Assembly: GCF_030733685.1 (NCBI RefSeq)
Contig: NZ_JASHIM010000001.1
Coordinates: 1-64,000, forward strand
Source of the DNA: Roseovarius sp. MMSF_3281
GTDB taxonomy: Bacteria; Pseudomonadota; Alphaproteobacteria; Rhodobacterales; Rhodobacteraceae
DNA: 64,000 nt
Direction of reading: 5' to 3'
In this document: in pieces, positions 16,163-23,195 of the stretch
How the letters are laid out: the number at the start of each line of letters is the position of its first letter
How positions within the stretch are numbered: position 1 is the stretch's first letter
Made by a program: the position numbers and the translations under genes
The notes under the pieces: model-generated
The model's database searches: none
Seen by the model: only the letters and a program-made list of their open reading frames with translations
Told to the model about the DNA's origin: nothing

Positions 16163-16189
16163 AGGGGGCGGCGATCATCGCGGCCCCCT
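16163..16189. terminator. Strong hairpin after capsid gene
   Basis: AGGGGGC (16163-16169) pairs with GCCCCCT (16183-16189), and inside it GCGAT pairs toward ATCGC across a G-G mismatch. There is no T-run, so it may be a partial terminator or, more likely, a 3' mRNA stabiliser for the abundant capsid transcript. Confidence 0.5.
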
Positions 16190-16213
16190 CATTCATTCAA
16201 TGAGGATAAGACC

Positions 16214-16468
16214 ATGGCGAAAGTCACTGTTTTGATGAACCGCACGCAGCTTACCAAGTTTGGCATGCTGCATGCCGGTGTTGGCTATACCATCGATTGC
16301 AAAACCCCGGACGATGAAAAGGTGCTGAAAAACCTTTTAAATAAGGAATTCGCGGTTGAAACCAGCGAAAAGGAACTGCGTGAGCGCGGTGCGAAGCTGA
16401 ATGCGGCGGCGGGTTCTGATGCTGACGCCAAGGCGAAGGTCGATGCCGACGCCAAGGCGAAAGGCTAA
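16214..16468 (+). CDS. Small head-region protein
   Basis: 84 aa. Starts MAKVTVLMNRTQLTKFGMLHAGVGY and ends in a low-complexity run of DADAKAK repeats. Position between capsid and gp6-like connector is that of small decoration or head-completion proteins in related phages; no motif confirms this. Confidence 0.55.
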   Translation: MAKVTVLMNRTQLTKFGMLHAGVGYTIDCKTPDDEKVLKNLLNKEFAVETSEKELRERGAKLNAAAGSDADAKAKVDADAKAKG

Positions 16469-16474
16469 GACCTG

Positions 16475-16756
16475 ATGTCAATCGTGGAATTGGGGCAGGT
16501 CAAGCAACATCTGGTCATCGAGCATGATGACGATGACCAGTTGTTGCAGGGCTATATCGATGCAGCGGAGGGCTTTGTGGGTGATTATCTGCGCCGCGAC
16601 CTTGGCGCGGATTATCCGCAAGGCTTGCCTGCCCCCGTGGTGTCCTCGGTGATGATCTTGGCGGCCCGGTACTACGCGGATCGGGAAGCGGCGGAAATGG
16701 ATGATCTGCCTGCATCGATCAAGATGATGCTGGCCAATTACCGGGTCTTTCTGTGA
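16475..16756 (+). CDS. Head-tail connector, gp6-like
   Basis: 93 aa, all helical, with the family pattern IVELGQVKQHLVIEHDDDDQLLQGYIDAAEGFVGDYL (split over residues 3-40) and LAARYYADREA. gp6-like proteins form the ring below the portal. Stop overlaps the next ATG (TGATG). Confidence 0.82.
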   Translation: MSIVELGQVKQHLVIEHDDDDQLLQGYIDAAEGFVGDYLRRDLGADYPQGLPAPVVSSVMILAARYYADREAAEMDDLPASIKMMLANYRVFL

Positions 16757-17112
16757 TGGCCCCCGGTAAGCTGTCCGAGGCTTTCGTCTTTGATGCGCCA
16801 AGTGGCGGCAAGGACGCTTTCGGCGGCCCTGCGGTTGGTTGGTCCGAGCAGTTCGAGCGCCGCTGCGCCGTGATCTATCAGAAAGGATCAGAGGCGGTTG
16901 AGGCAGCGCGCTTGGCGGGCCGCGCGGTGTTCAAGGTCAAACTGCGCAATGACAGCGCCACCCGGCAAATCACCACCGATTGGCGGGCGCGGGACACGAG
17001 GCGCGGCGATCTGTCGGGGGAATTTCCCGGCGTTGAATACAACATTGTCGAGGTCGACGCGATCACGGATCGCGCTTGGGTTTACCTGGTGATCGAGGGG
17101 CCGGTGGTCTGA
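16756..17112 (+). CDS. Head-tail adaptor / head closure protein
   Basis: 118 aa from ATG 16756. Matches the beta-barrel head-tail joining family: LSEAFVFDAPSGGKDAFGGP at the start, EAARLAGRAVFKVKLRND in the middle, and GVEYNIVEVDAITDRAWVYLVIE at the end. It seals the head after packaging and receives the tail. Confidence 0.8.
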   Translation: MAPGKLSEAFVFDAPSGGKDAFGGPAVGWSEQFERRCAVIYQKGSEAVEAARLAGRAVFKVKLRNDSATRQITTDWRARDTRRGDLSGEFPGVEYNIVEVDAITDRAWVYLVIEGPVV

Positions 17113-17591
17113 TGTCCGTCAACATGAAATTTGAGGGTGGCCGCGACATCGAAAAGGCGCTGGCCGAATTGGCGGCGGGCACCGCGAAGGGCGTGGGGCG
17201 GCGGGCGCTGAAAAAGGAATTGCAGCCCGTCGCGTCCTTGGCGAATGCGCTTTGGCCGGGATCGGATGACAAGGTGTTTCGGGTCACATCGCGCATTGCC
17301 GGGGGCCAGCGGGGCGATAGTCACGCGCGGCGCGGGCGCAGCGTGATCAACATGTTCGTGGGCGCGCCGGGTGGGGCCAATGGCACCCCCGAGGCGCATT
17401 TGATCGAGTTCGGCACCGGCCCGCGGTACACGAAAAACGGATCGTTTCGGGGGTCGGTTGCGCCGCAGCCGATGCTGCAACCGGCGTGGGATGCCTACAA
17501 GGGCCAGATGCTTGATGGGCTTGGAGAGCGGCTTTGGGATGAAATCCAGAAGACGCAAGCGCGGGCGGCGAAAAAGGCGGCAAAGGGGTGA
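17112..17591 (+). CDS. HK97 gp10-like tail component
   Basis: 159 aa from ATG 17112. The family signature is present: KFEGGRDIEKALAELAAGTAKG at the start, basic GDSHARRGRS region, then AHLIEFGTGPR and PQPMLQPAWDAYK near the end. gp10-type proteins act in tail completion at the head-tail joint. Confidence 0.82.
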   Translation: MSVNMKFEGGRDIEKALAELAAGTAKGVGRRALKKELQPVASLANALWPGSDDKVFRVTSRIAGGQRGDSHARRGRSVINMFVGAPGGANGTPEAHLIEFGTGPRYTKNGSFRGSVAPQPMLQPAWDAYKGQMLDGLGERLWDEIQKTQARAAKKAAKG

Positions 17592-17595
17592 CGTG

Positions 17596-17847
17596 ATGGC
17601 CAAGACGGTTCTTTCAATCCAGGTGAAAAGCAATGTCGATGCGCTGGCCAGGGCGGTTGGTGCGATGCAGGCGCATTTTGAAGCCGCGCCCGATGATGAC
17701 CCGGCCAAGTGCGCGATGATCGCTTTTGGCGAGATTGACGCCAAGCGCCATATCCAGACCGATGCCCGGTTCGAGGATGGGGTTTGCCACGTCACCCTTT
17801 CGATGTGTCCCGAATTGCAGGCCATCGCGGATATGGTGGCGGGCTGA
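17596..17847 (+). CDS. Small hypothetical protein in connector block
   Basis: 83 aa from ATG 17596 (TGATG after the coding end is absent; start follows GGGGTGACGTG). Sequence is helical, MAKTVLSIQVKSNVDALARA then a two-Cys region (KCAMIAFGEI, GVCHVTLSMCPE). Position among connector genes suggests a small virion or assembly protein; family not recognised. Stop overlaps the next ATG. Confidence 0.5.
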   Translation: MAKTVLSIQVKSNVDALARAVGAMQAHFEAAPDDDPAKCAMIAFGEIDAKRHIQTDARFEDGVCHVTLSMCPELQAIADMVAG

Positions 17848-18200
17848 TGGAGGAGCATCTTTACACCCTGCTTTCCGGCGCGGTGAGCTTTCCCATTGCG
17901 TGGGGCACGCTTGGCAGCGGCACGTCAACGCCGCGCGCGGTGATGTTCCGCACAGGCGGGCGGCGCGACATGCATCTGAAGGGCAAGGGCCTGATGATGG
18001 GCCGGGTGCAGATTGATTGCTACGGCAAGACCTATCTGGAGGCGATCACGGCTAGCCGCGAGGTAAGGGCCGTTCTTGAGGGGTATCGCGGCGGTCCTGT
18101 TCTGGGCGCGTTCCTAGAAATCATCCGCGACACCAAAGACGATGACACGCAGCTTTTGCACGGCGTGTCTTTGACCTTCTCGATCACCTATCGAGAGTAA
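17847..18200 (+). CDS. Tail terminator-like protein (DUF3168-like)
   Basis: 117 aa. EEHLYTLLSGAVSFPIAWGTLGSGTSTPRAVMFR at the start (split, residues 2-35), a middle MGRVQIDCYGKTYLEAITASREVRAVLEG, and a terminal HGVSLTFSITY match the DUF3168 outline. These proteins cap the tail tube at the head-proximal end. They usually precede the major tail gene, as here. Confidence 0.75.
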   Translation: MEEHLYTLLSGAVSFPIAWGTLGSGTSTPRAVMFRTGGRRDMHLKGKGLMMGRVQIDCYGKTYLEAITASREVRAVLEGYRGGPVLGAFLEIIRDTKDDDTQLLHGVSLTFSITYRE

Positions 18201-18203
18201 CCC

Positions 18204-18222
18204 GCCGGGGTGCCCGGCTTTT
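18204..18222 (+). terminator. Attenuator-like hairpin before major tail gene
   Basis: GCCGGG (18204-18209), 3-base loop, CCCGGC (18213-18218), then TTTT. It has the form of a short intrinsic terminator, placed only 18 bases before the major tail start with the AAAGGAAG ribosome site after it. It may lower readthrough or protect the 5' end of a processed transcript. Confidence 0.5.
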
Positions 18223-18239
18223 ATCGAAAGGAAGAAACG

Positions 18240-18668
18240 ATGCCTGAAACGCAAGCTAATATCGGGTATGACTCGGAGTTCGCCATTGGCGACGGTGGCG
18301 ATCCCGAAACCTTCACCGCGATTGCCGAGGTGGTCAGCATCACCCCGCCCGGACTGACCCGCGATAAAGAGGAGGCCACCCACCTCAAATCGCCTGACAA
18401 GTACAAGGAATACGTCATGGCGCTTTTTGACACCGGCGACGTAAGCCTGACCTTGAACTGGGTGCCTTCGGAAACCGACACGCTTTTTGACGCGTTCCAT
18501 GCCGACCCCGGCAATATGCAGATCACCTTCCCCAACGGCGTGCGTATGCAGTTCGTCGGGGCTTTTGCTGGGTATGAAACACCGGAGTTGTCGCCAATTG
18601 GAAAAATGGAGGCCACCGCAACCGTCACCCGGACAAGCGGCAAGCCCCAGCTTCTAGCCGCAGAGTGA
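18240..18668 (+). CDS. Major tail tube protein
   Basis: 142 aa with lambda V/gp17-like tube fold pattern: FAIGDGGDPETFTAIAEVVS, then TRDKEEATHLKSPDKYKEYV, DTGDVSLTLNWVP and a final GKMEATATVTRTSGKP. Polymerises around the tape measure into the tail tube. AAAGGAAG lies nine bases before the ATG. Confidence 0.88.
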   Translation: MPETQANIGYDSEFAIGDGGDPETFTAIAEVVSITPPGLTRDKEEATHLKSPDKYKEYVMALFDTGDVSLTLNWVPSETDTLFDAFHADPGNMQITFPNGVRMQFVGAFAGYETPELSPIGKMEATATVTRTSGKPQLLAAE

Positions 18669-18676
18669 GGTGAGGC

Positions 18677-19045
18677 ATGGGCAAGGTAACGGGTAAGACC
18701 ACCGTCGCGGTGGATGGCACGAATTACACGCTGTTCTTGGGGTTTTCGGGTTTGGCCGAATTGCAGGAAAAGCACGGTCAGGATTTCCTAGCCAAGCTGA
18801 CGCCGCCCGAAGGGGCCGGGGAGGCGTGGGTGCCGCCGATGGCGATCATGCGCGATATCATCTTGGAGGCCTTGCAGCGGCATCATGGGGATGAAGCGGA
18901 TCGTTGGTTGGCTGACGATGTTTTCGCGGCTGACCCCGAGGCCGTCGGTTCGTTGATCGAGGCATCATTCCCCGATGAAGGGGAAGGCGGGGCAAAGGGC
19001 GCACCGGCGGGAAACGCGAAGGGGCCGGGGAAAAAGCGGCCCTAG
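18677..19045 (+). CDS. Tail assembly chaperone, G-type
   Basis: 122 aa. Small soluble protein between the tube and tape measure genes, with FLGFSGLAELQEKHGQDFLAKL and RDIILEALQRHHGDEADRWLADDVF. The C-terminus is a Gly/Lys-rich linker (EGGAKGAPAGNAKGPGKKRP) carrying GGGGAAAAAG at 19027-19036, where a -1 shift would fuse it to the T-type domain in the next frame. Such G and GT pairs guide tape-measure folding. Confidence 0.8.
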   Translation: MGKVTGKTTVAVDGTNYTLFLGFSGLAELQEKHGQDFLAKLTPPEGAGEAWVPPMAIMRDIILEALQRHHGDEADRWLADDVFAADPEAVGSLIEASFPDEGEGGAKGAPAGNAKGPGKKRP

Positions 19046-19326
19046 ATATCCCGAGCCTTCTGGAAAACTACATCGCGGCGGGCCTTGATCCGGCGCGGTT
19101 CTGGACCCTCACACCACGCATCTACCTGATCGAAATGAAGGGGGCCGCGCGCCGCCTTGAGGTCGAACGGTCGCATGTGTGGTGGGGGGCCATGATGCCC
19201 CACCTGAAGAACCCGCCGAGTTTGGCGGATTTCGTGGGCAGTAAAGCGAAACCCAAAAAGCAGACACCCGAAGAATTGCAGGCCATGTGCGAAGTGCTGG
19301 CCGCCGCTTGGGGTGCAAAAAGGTGA
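19027..19326 (+). CDS. Tail chaperone T-domain, reached by -1 frameshift
   Basis: The -1 frame opens from within the G gene and runs to the stop at 19326 without any ATG, GTG or TTG until 19135, yet the region before 19135 is clearly coding (LLENYIAAGLDPARFWTLTP then RIYLIEMKGAARRLEVER). Translation must therefore come by frameshift from the G gene at the G/A-rich stretch 19027-19036 (0-frame GGG AAA AAG). The product is the GT fusion typical of siphophages. The slippery heptamer is not canonical; the P-site Gly codon re-pairs perfectly after slippage. Confidence 0.7.
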   Translation, partial: GEKAALDIPSLLENYIAAGLDPARFWTLTPRIYLIEMKGAARRLEVERSHVWWGAMMPHLKNPPSLADFVGSKAKPKKQTPEELQAMCEVLAAAWGAKR

Positions 19327-19330
19327 CCTG

Positions 19331-21508
19331 ATGGCTATTGAAATCGGCGCGTTGCGCGCGCTTCTCAGTCTGGATAGTGCCGCTTTCGAGCGGGGCGCGA
19401 AGCGCGCGCAAGCGTCGATGAATGGCTTGCAGCGGAGACTGACCAAGGCAAGCCGCAATATGCGGGGGATCGGCAAGAAGATGTCGCTTGGCATCACCGC
19501 GCCGATGGTGGCCATGGGTGGGGCGGCCTTGCGGTCATCCATGCAGACGGTCGATGCGCAATCGAAAATGGCGCAGTCGCTCAACACTTCCACCAAGTCG
19601 ATGCAGGTTCTGGCGCGGGCGGCGGACCGGGCCGGGGTATCGACCGGCGAGTTGGAGCAGATCGGGCGGCAGTTGACCAAGCGACTGGGGGACGCGGCGC
19701 AGGGCACCGGACCTGCGGTCAAGGCCTTGGCGCGCTTGGGCCTCAAGGCCGAGGATTTGGCCGATATGGACCTTGACCAAAAGATCGCGGTGATCAACCG
19801 GGCGATTGCCGATACCGTCCCGGCGGCAGAACAGGCGGCGGTTGCGGCGGATCTGTTCGGGGATCGCGCGGGCATCGCGGCGGGGCGCATGGATGCCGCC
19901 ACCATCGCGGCGGCCAATGAGGAATTGGAGCGCTTCGGCGTCACCGTCACCGAACTGGAAGCGGACCAGATCGAGGAGGCGAACGACGCGATTTCGGCGC
20001 TTGGGTTGGTGTCGCGTGGGCTTGCCAATCAATTGGCGGTGGCGCTTGCGCCCACGCTCAAGCGCATGGCCGAATGGCTGGCCGACCTGGGGGCAAAGTT
20101 TTCGGCGCTGTCGCCGCGTATGCAAAGGATCATCGGAATCGGCGCGGCCTTGGCCGCCTCGATTGGCCCGGTGGTTTTCATCTTGGGGGCGATGGCCGCC
20201 GGGTTGGCGGCGCTAGCCTCGCCGCTTGGCGCGGTGGTCTTGGGTATCGCGGCGGCGGCAGGCGCGGCGGCGGCGCTGTGGGCAAATTGGGATCGGTTGG
20301 TGCGGTCGGTTCCGGGGGTTGTGAACGCCATGGGAAACATCAAGTCGCGCAATATCGAACTAAATACCAGGTTTTGGGAGTTGGTTGAATCGACGCGCAC
20401 TTGGGTTGATTTGATGCGGGATAGTATTTCTCAAGGCGACTATGCCGGGGCGATTCAGCGCGTGACCGAGGCTATGGCCTCGGTGCCGTGGCACAAGCCC
20501 GAGTTTTGGACCCGTATTGGCGATGCCATTGACGCAGGGGCGGCGCGAGCTGGTTTGGCGGCGTTCAACCTTGGCAATGCTGTGATTGATTGGCTGGGTG
20601 AGGGCCTTTCTAATTTGCCTGCCCGCATGGCGCAGTTCGGGGCCGATCTGGCGGCTTCTATTCGTGACTCGGCGGCGGCGGCCATATCCGCGGCGCTGGA
20701 TATCGGGCGTAATATCGTGGACGGAATCAAGGCCGGGATCGATGAGAAATGGGAGGCCTTCAAGGCCCGGCAGGCCAAGCGGTTCGAAGGTTTGTCACAA
20801 TCGATCAAGGATGTTTTCGGGATCAAGTCTCCCTCGCGCGTGTTCATGCGCATCGGGCGCGACCTGATGGCAGGGCTTGGCCTTGGGATCGAAGGCGGGT
20901 CAGGTGGCCCGCAGGCGGCTTTGCAGAGGGCCGCCGATCAGCTTGCCGGGGCGGTTGACGGGGCTGGCCTGTTGCACATTCCCCAGATGCTGGGCCAAGG
21001 GTTCGCGGGGGCATTCAAGTCGGCGATCACCGGGGCGAAATCCTTGGGCCGCGCGTTGAAGGATTTCGTCGGCAATGCCCTTTCGCAGATCAGCAATCAG
21101 CTTATCAGCGCCGGGATCGGGTCATTCGGTTTCGGGGGTGGTGCCGCCTCGGGTATCCTGGGGGCTTTCGCGGGCCTGTTTGACAACGGGGGGTTCATCC
21201 CCTCGGGCAAGATTGGTCGGGTTGCCGAGCGGGGCACCGAGTTGGTTAACGGCGTTCTGGTGCCGGGGCCTGCGCATGTCACGTCGCGGGCGGCCACGGA
21301 GCGGATGATGGACCGCGCGGGCGGTGGTGCCGCGCCGCAACTGACTTACGCCCCGGTGATTGATGCGCGCGGGGCTGACCCATCGACCGTGGCGCGGATT
21401 GATGCGCAGTTGCAGCAACAGGCGCGAGAGTTCGAAGGCAAGGTCTTCGAGGCCATGGTCAACGCCAAGCACAGCCGCCATTCGCGGGCATGGGAGGGCG
21501 AAAGCTGA
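19331..21508 (+). CDS. Tape measure protein
   Basis: 725 aa, longest gene of the tail core. N-terminus LLSLDSAAFERGAKRAQASMNGLQ is typical, followed by long helical stretches, two hydrophobic segments in the centre (about 275-325, AALAASIGPVVFILGAMAAG and VVLGIAAAAGAAAALW), and the conserved FGIKSPSRVFMRIGRDLM (about 495-515). ATG 19331 follows AAGGTG. At about 1.5 angstrom per residue the tail would be near 110 nm long. No lysozyme or peptidase domain is seen. Confidence 0.9.
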   Translation: MAIEIGALRALLSLDSAAFERGAKRAQASMNGLQRRLTKASRNMRGIGKKMSLGITAPMVAMGGAALRSSMQTVDAQSKMAQSLNTSTKSMQVLARAADRAGVSTGELEQIGRQLTKRLGDAAQGTGPAVKALARLGLKAEDLADMDLDQKIAVINRAIADTVPAAEQAAVAADLFGDRAGIAAGRMDAATIAAANEELERFGVTVTELEADQIEEANDAISALGLVSRGLANQLAVALAPTLKRMAEWLADLGAKFSALSPRMQRIIGIGAALAASIGPVVFILGAMAAGLAALASPLGAVVLGIAAAAGAAAALWANWDRLVRSVPGVVNAMGNIKSRNIELNTRFWELVESTRTWVDLMRDSISQGDYAGAIQRVTEAMASVPWHKPEFWTRIGDAIDAGAARAGLAAFNLGNAVIDWLGEGLSNLPARMAQFGADLAASIRDSAAAAISAALDIGRNIVDGIKAGIDEKWEAFKARQAKRFEGLSQSIKDVFGIKSPSRVFMRIGRDLMAGLGLGIEGGSGGPQAALQRAADQLAGAVDGAGLLHIPQMLGQGFAGAFKSAITGAKSLGRALKDFVGNALSQISNQLISAGIGSFGFGGGAASGILGAFAGLFDNGGFIPSGKIGRVAERGTELVNGVLVPGPAHVTSRAATERMMDRAGGGAAPQLTYAPVIDARGADPSTVARIDAQLQQQAREFEGKVFEAMVNAKHSRHSRAWEGES

Positions 21509-22146
21509 TGCTGCCTGATCTGATCGCGCCCCATAATTGGCGCATTGTGCGCCTCGCCTTGCGTCAGACGCAGGAGTTAAGCCCGGTGGCCGGGGGTGCG
21601 GTCACGGCGCGCGACCTTGGCCCGGCGCGGTGGCTGATGAGCGCCGAAAGTGCGCCGATGACGCATAGCGAGGCCGATGCGGTGATGGCCGATTTTGGCC
21701 GGTTGCGCGGCGCGCTTCTGACCTTCATCGGCCATGACGTGCGGCGCGATACGCTTGCCAGTCTTGACGGTGACGCGCCGGGGCAGGCGGCGCTTGGGGC
21801 GGCCAGCCCCGTGGTGCAGGCGGTGCGCGCGGATCGGGCCGCGCTGTCGATCAGCGGAGTGCCCGCCGGTCTGGTGTTCTCGGTCGGAGACAGGATCGGC
21901 GTAACCACCGGCGCTGGGGGATACGAGTATTTCCGCCTTCTGTCGGGCGGTGTGTCCGATGGCGGCGGGGTTACGCCCGATTTGGAGGTTGAACCGCATG
22001 TGCGCGCGGCGGTGCAGGCCGGTGACACGGTGACGATCCAGCCTGCTGTGTTGGAGCTTCGGTTGATGCCCGGATCGCTGGACGATCCGCGCGTGTCGAT
22101 GCTGCACCGCAAGGTCGTTTTCGAGGCAATACAGGAAATCCGATGA
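21508..22146 (+). CDS. Tail tip protein, distal-tail-like
   Basis: 212 aa from ATG 21508. Beta-rich, starting LPDLIAPHNWRIVRLALRQTQEL, with a central loop ITFIGHDVRRDT-like TFIGHDVRRDTL and an end region VSMLHRKVVFEAIQEIR. Position right after the tape measure is that of distal tail or gpM/gpL-type proteins in lambda-like tails. No specific family is firmly recognised. ATGA overlaps with both neighbours. Confidence 0.65.
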   Translation: MLPDLIAPHNWRIVRLALRQTQELSPVAGGAVTARDLGPARWLMSAESAPMTHSEADAVMADFGRLRGALLTFIGHDVRRDTLASLDGDAPGQAALGAASPVVQAVRADRAALSISGVPAGLVFSVGDRIGVTTGAGGYEYFRLLSGGVSDGGGVTPDLEVEPHVRAAVQAGDTVTIQPAVLELRLMPGSLDDPRVSMLHRKVVFEAIQEIR

Positions 22147-22760
22147 TTCCACGTAATGCGAATGTTGAGGCCCTGATCCAGTCGGGGCAGGTGGTGGTGC
22201 GCGATTTCCTGTGGTTCGTGCCGCGTGATCGCGAGGCCGGCGCACCGGCCCCTGTCGGGCTTTGGTCTGACGTGGGGCAGGTCACGGCGCAGATCATCGA
22301 CCCGATCACCGACACGGCCCAGTCGCGCAGTTTTTCGGGCGGTGGCGTTGTCGGGGTGGGTGACGTATCGCGCGCCTCGGGCCTGACGGTGCAATCGGTC
22401 AAAATCCAGTTGGGTCAGCTTGATCCGAAGGGCGAAGAAATCGTGCGCACCCGCGACTTGCGTTTCGCGCGCGTTGAGATTTTTCGCGGCTGGTTTGATC
22501 CGGTGGGTCATACACTGGTCGCGCCTGCGGTGGCGCGCTTTACCGGCTTTGTGGACAAGGCCACGATCCGCACGCCCAAGGCGGGCGAGGCGGGCGGCAT
22601 TGATCTGAACTGCAAGTCGTTCACTCAAGAACTGACCCGCAAATCGCCCGAGCGGCGCAGCGATGCCAGCCAGCGGCGGCGCGATCCCAACGACGCCTTT
22701 TTCAAGGACGTGGCCGTTGTGGGCGGCTGGAAAGTCTGGTGGGGGCAGGCCCCCGAATGA
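22143..22760 (+). CDS. Tail tip / hub protein, DUF2163-like outline
   Basis: 205 aa. VEIFRGWFDPVGHTLVAPAVARFTGFVDKATIRTP and the ending QRRRDPNDAFFKDVAVVGGWKVWWG (each split; residues about 118-150 and 178-202) follow the pattern of GTA gp13/DUF2163-type tail hub proteins. The role would be in the baseplate hub that links tube and host-specificity protein. Confidence 0.65.
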   Translation: MIPRNANVEALIQSGQVVVRDFLWFVPRDREAGAPAPVGLWSDVGQVTAQIIDPITDTAQSRSFSGGGVVGVGDVSRASGLTVQSVKIQLGQLDPKGEEIVRTRDLRFARVEIFRGWFDPVGHTLVAPAVARFTGFVDKATIRTPKAGEAGGIDLNCKSFTQELTRKSPERRSDASQRRRDPNDAFFKDVAVVGGWKVWWGQAPE

Positions 22761-23194
22761 CGGGATGGCTACGCCCTGCGGGGCATGACGACATTTCGGC
22801 GCTTGCGGACATCCTGCGGGCGGCGCGGGCCGAGTTGCACCCCGGCCAAGCCCATCACGCGGGCCAGTGCGCGCATACGTTGCGCCGGTTGATCGGGGAC
22901 CGCATGGGCGCGGTCTGGGTGGCCGAGGCACGCGGCGCGGCTGTCGGCGTCATGGTGGCGCAGGCCGGGGCCGGGCTGTGGTGTCCCGGCGTGCAGGCCG
23001 ATTGCGTGTTGCGATGGGTTGACCCGGCGCAGCGCGGGCATTGGGCGCGGCCCATGCAACGCGCCTTCGAGGCGTGGGCAAGAGAGATTGGCGCGGACGT
23101 TCTGACGGTCAGTCAGACGGGGCGCGAGGCGGAACAGTTTTACCGCGCGGCGGGCTATGCCCCGGCGGAACGCATCTATTTGAAAGGGGTCTGA
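22757..23194 (+). CDS. GNAT-family acetyltransferase-like protein in tail operon
   Basis: 145 aa from ATG 22757. Full GNAT outline: LRPAGHDDISALADIL (beta1-alpha1), GAVWVAEARGAAVGVMVAQ (beta2-3), LRWVDPAQRGHWARPMQRAFEAW (motif A region with a degraded acetyl-CoA loop RGHWARP instead of RGxGxG) and VSQTGREAEQFYRAAGYAPAE (motif B, end). It takes the place where lambda K and GTA gp14 (peptidase) sit between hub and J. It may modify tail proteins or be a virion component; substrate unknown. Confidence 0.7.
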   Translation: MTGWLRPAGHDDISALADILRAARAELHPGQAHHAGQCAHTLRRLIGDRMGAVWVAEARGAAVGVMVAQAGAGLWCPGVQADCVLRWVDPAQRGHWARPMQRAFEAWAREIGADVLTVSQTGREAEQFYRAAGYAPAERIYLKGV

Positions 23195-23195
23195 C

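Noticed and set aside
21564-22931. Leftward open frame of 455 codons opposite tail-tip genes
   Set aside because: Low-complexity Arg/Pro/Ala sequence, again antisense to a well-supported operon.
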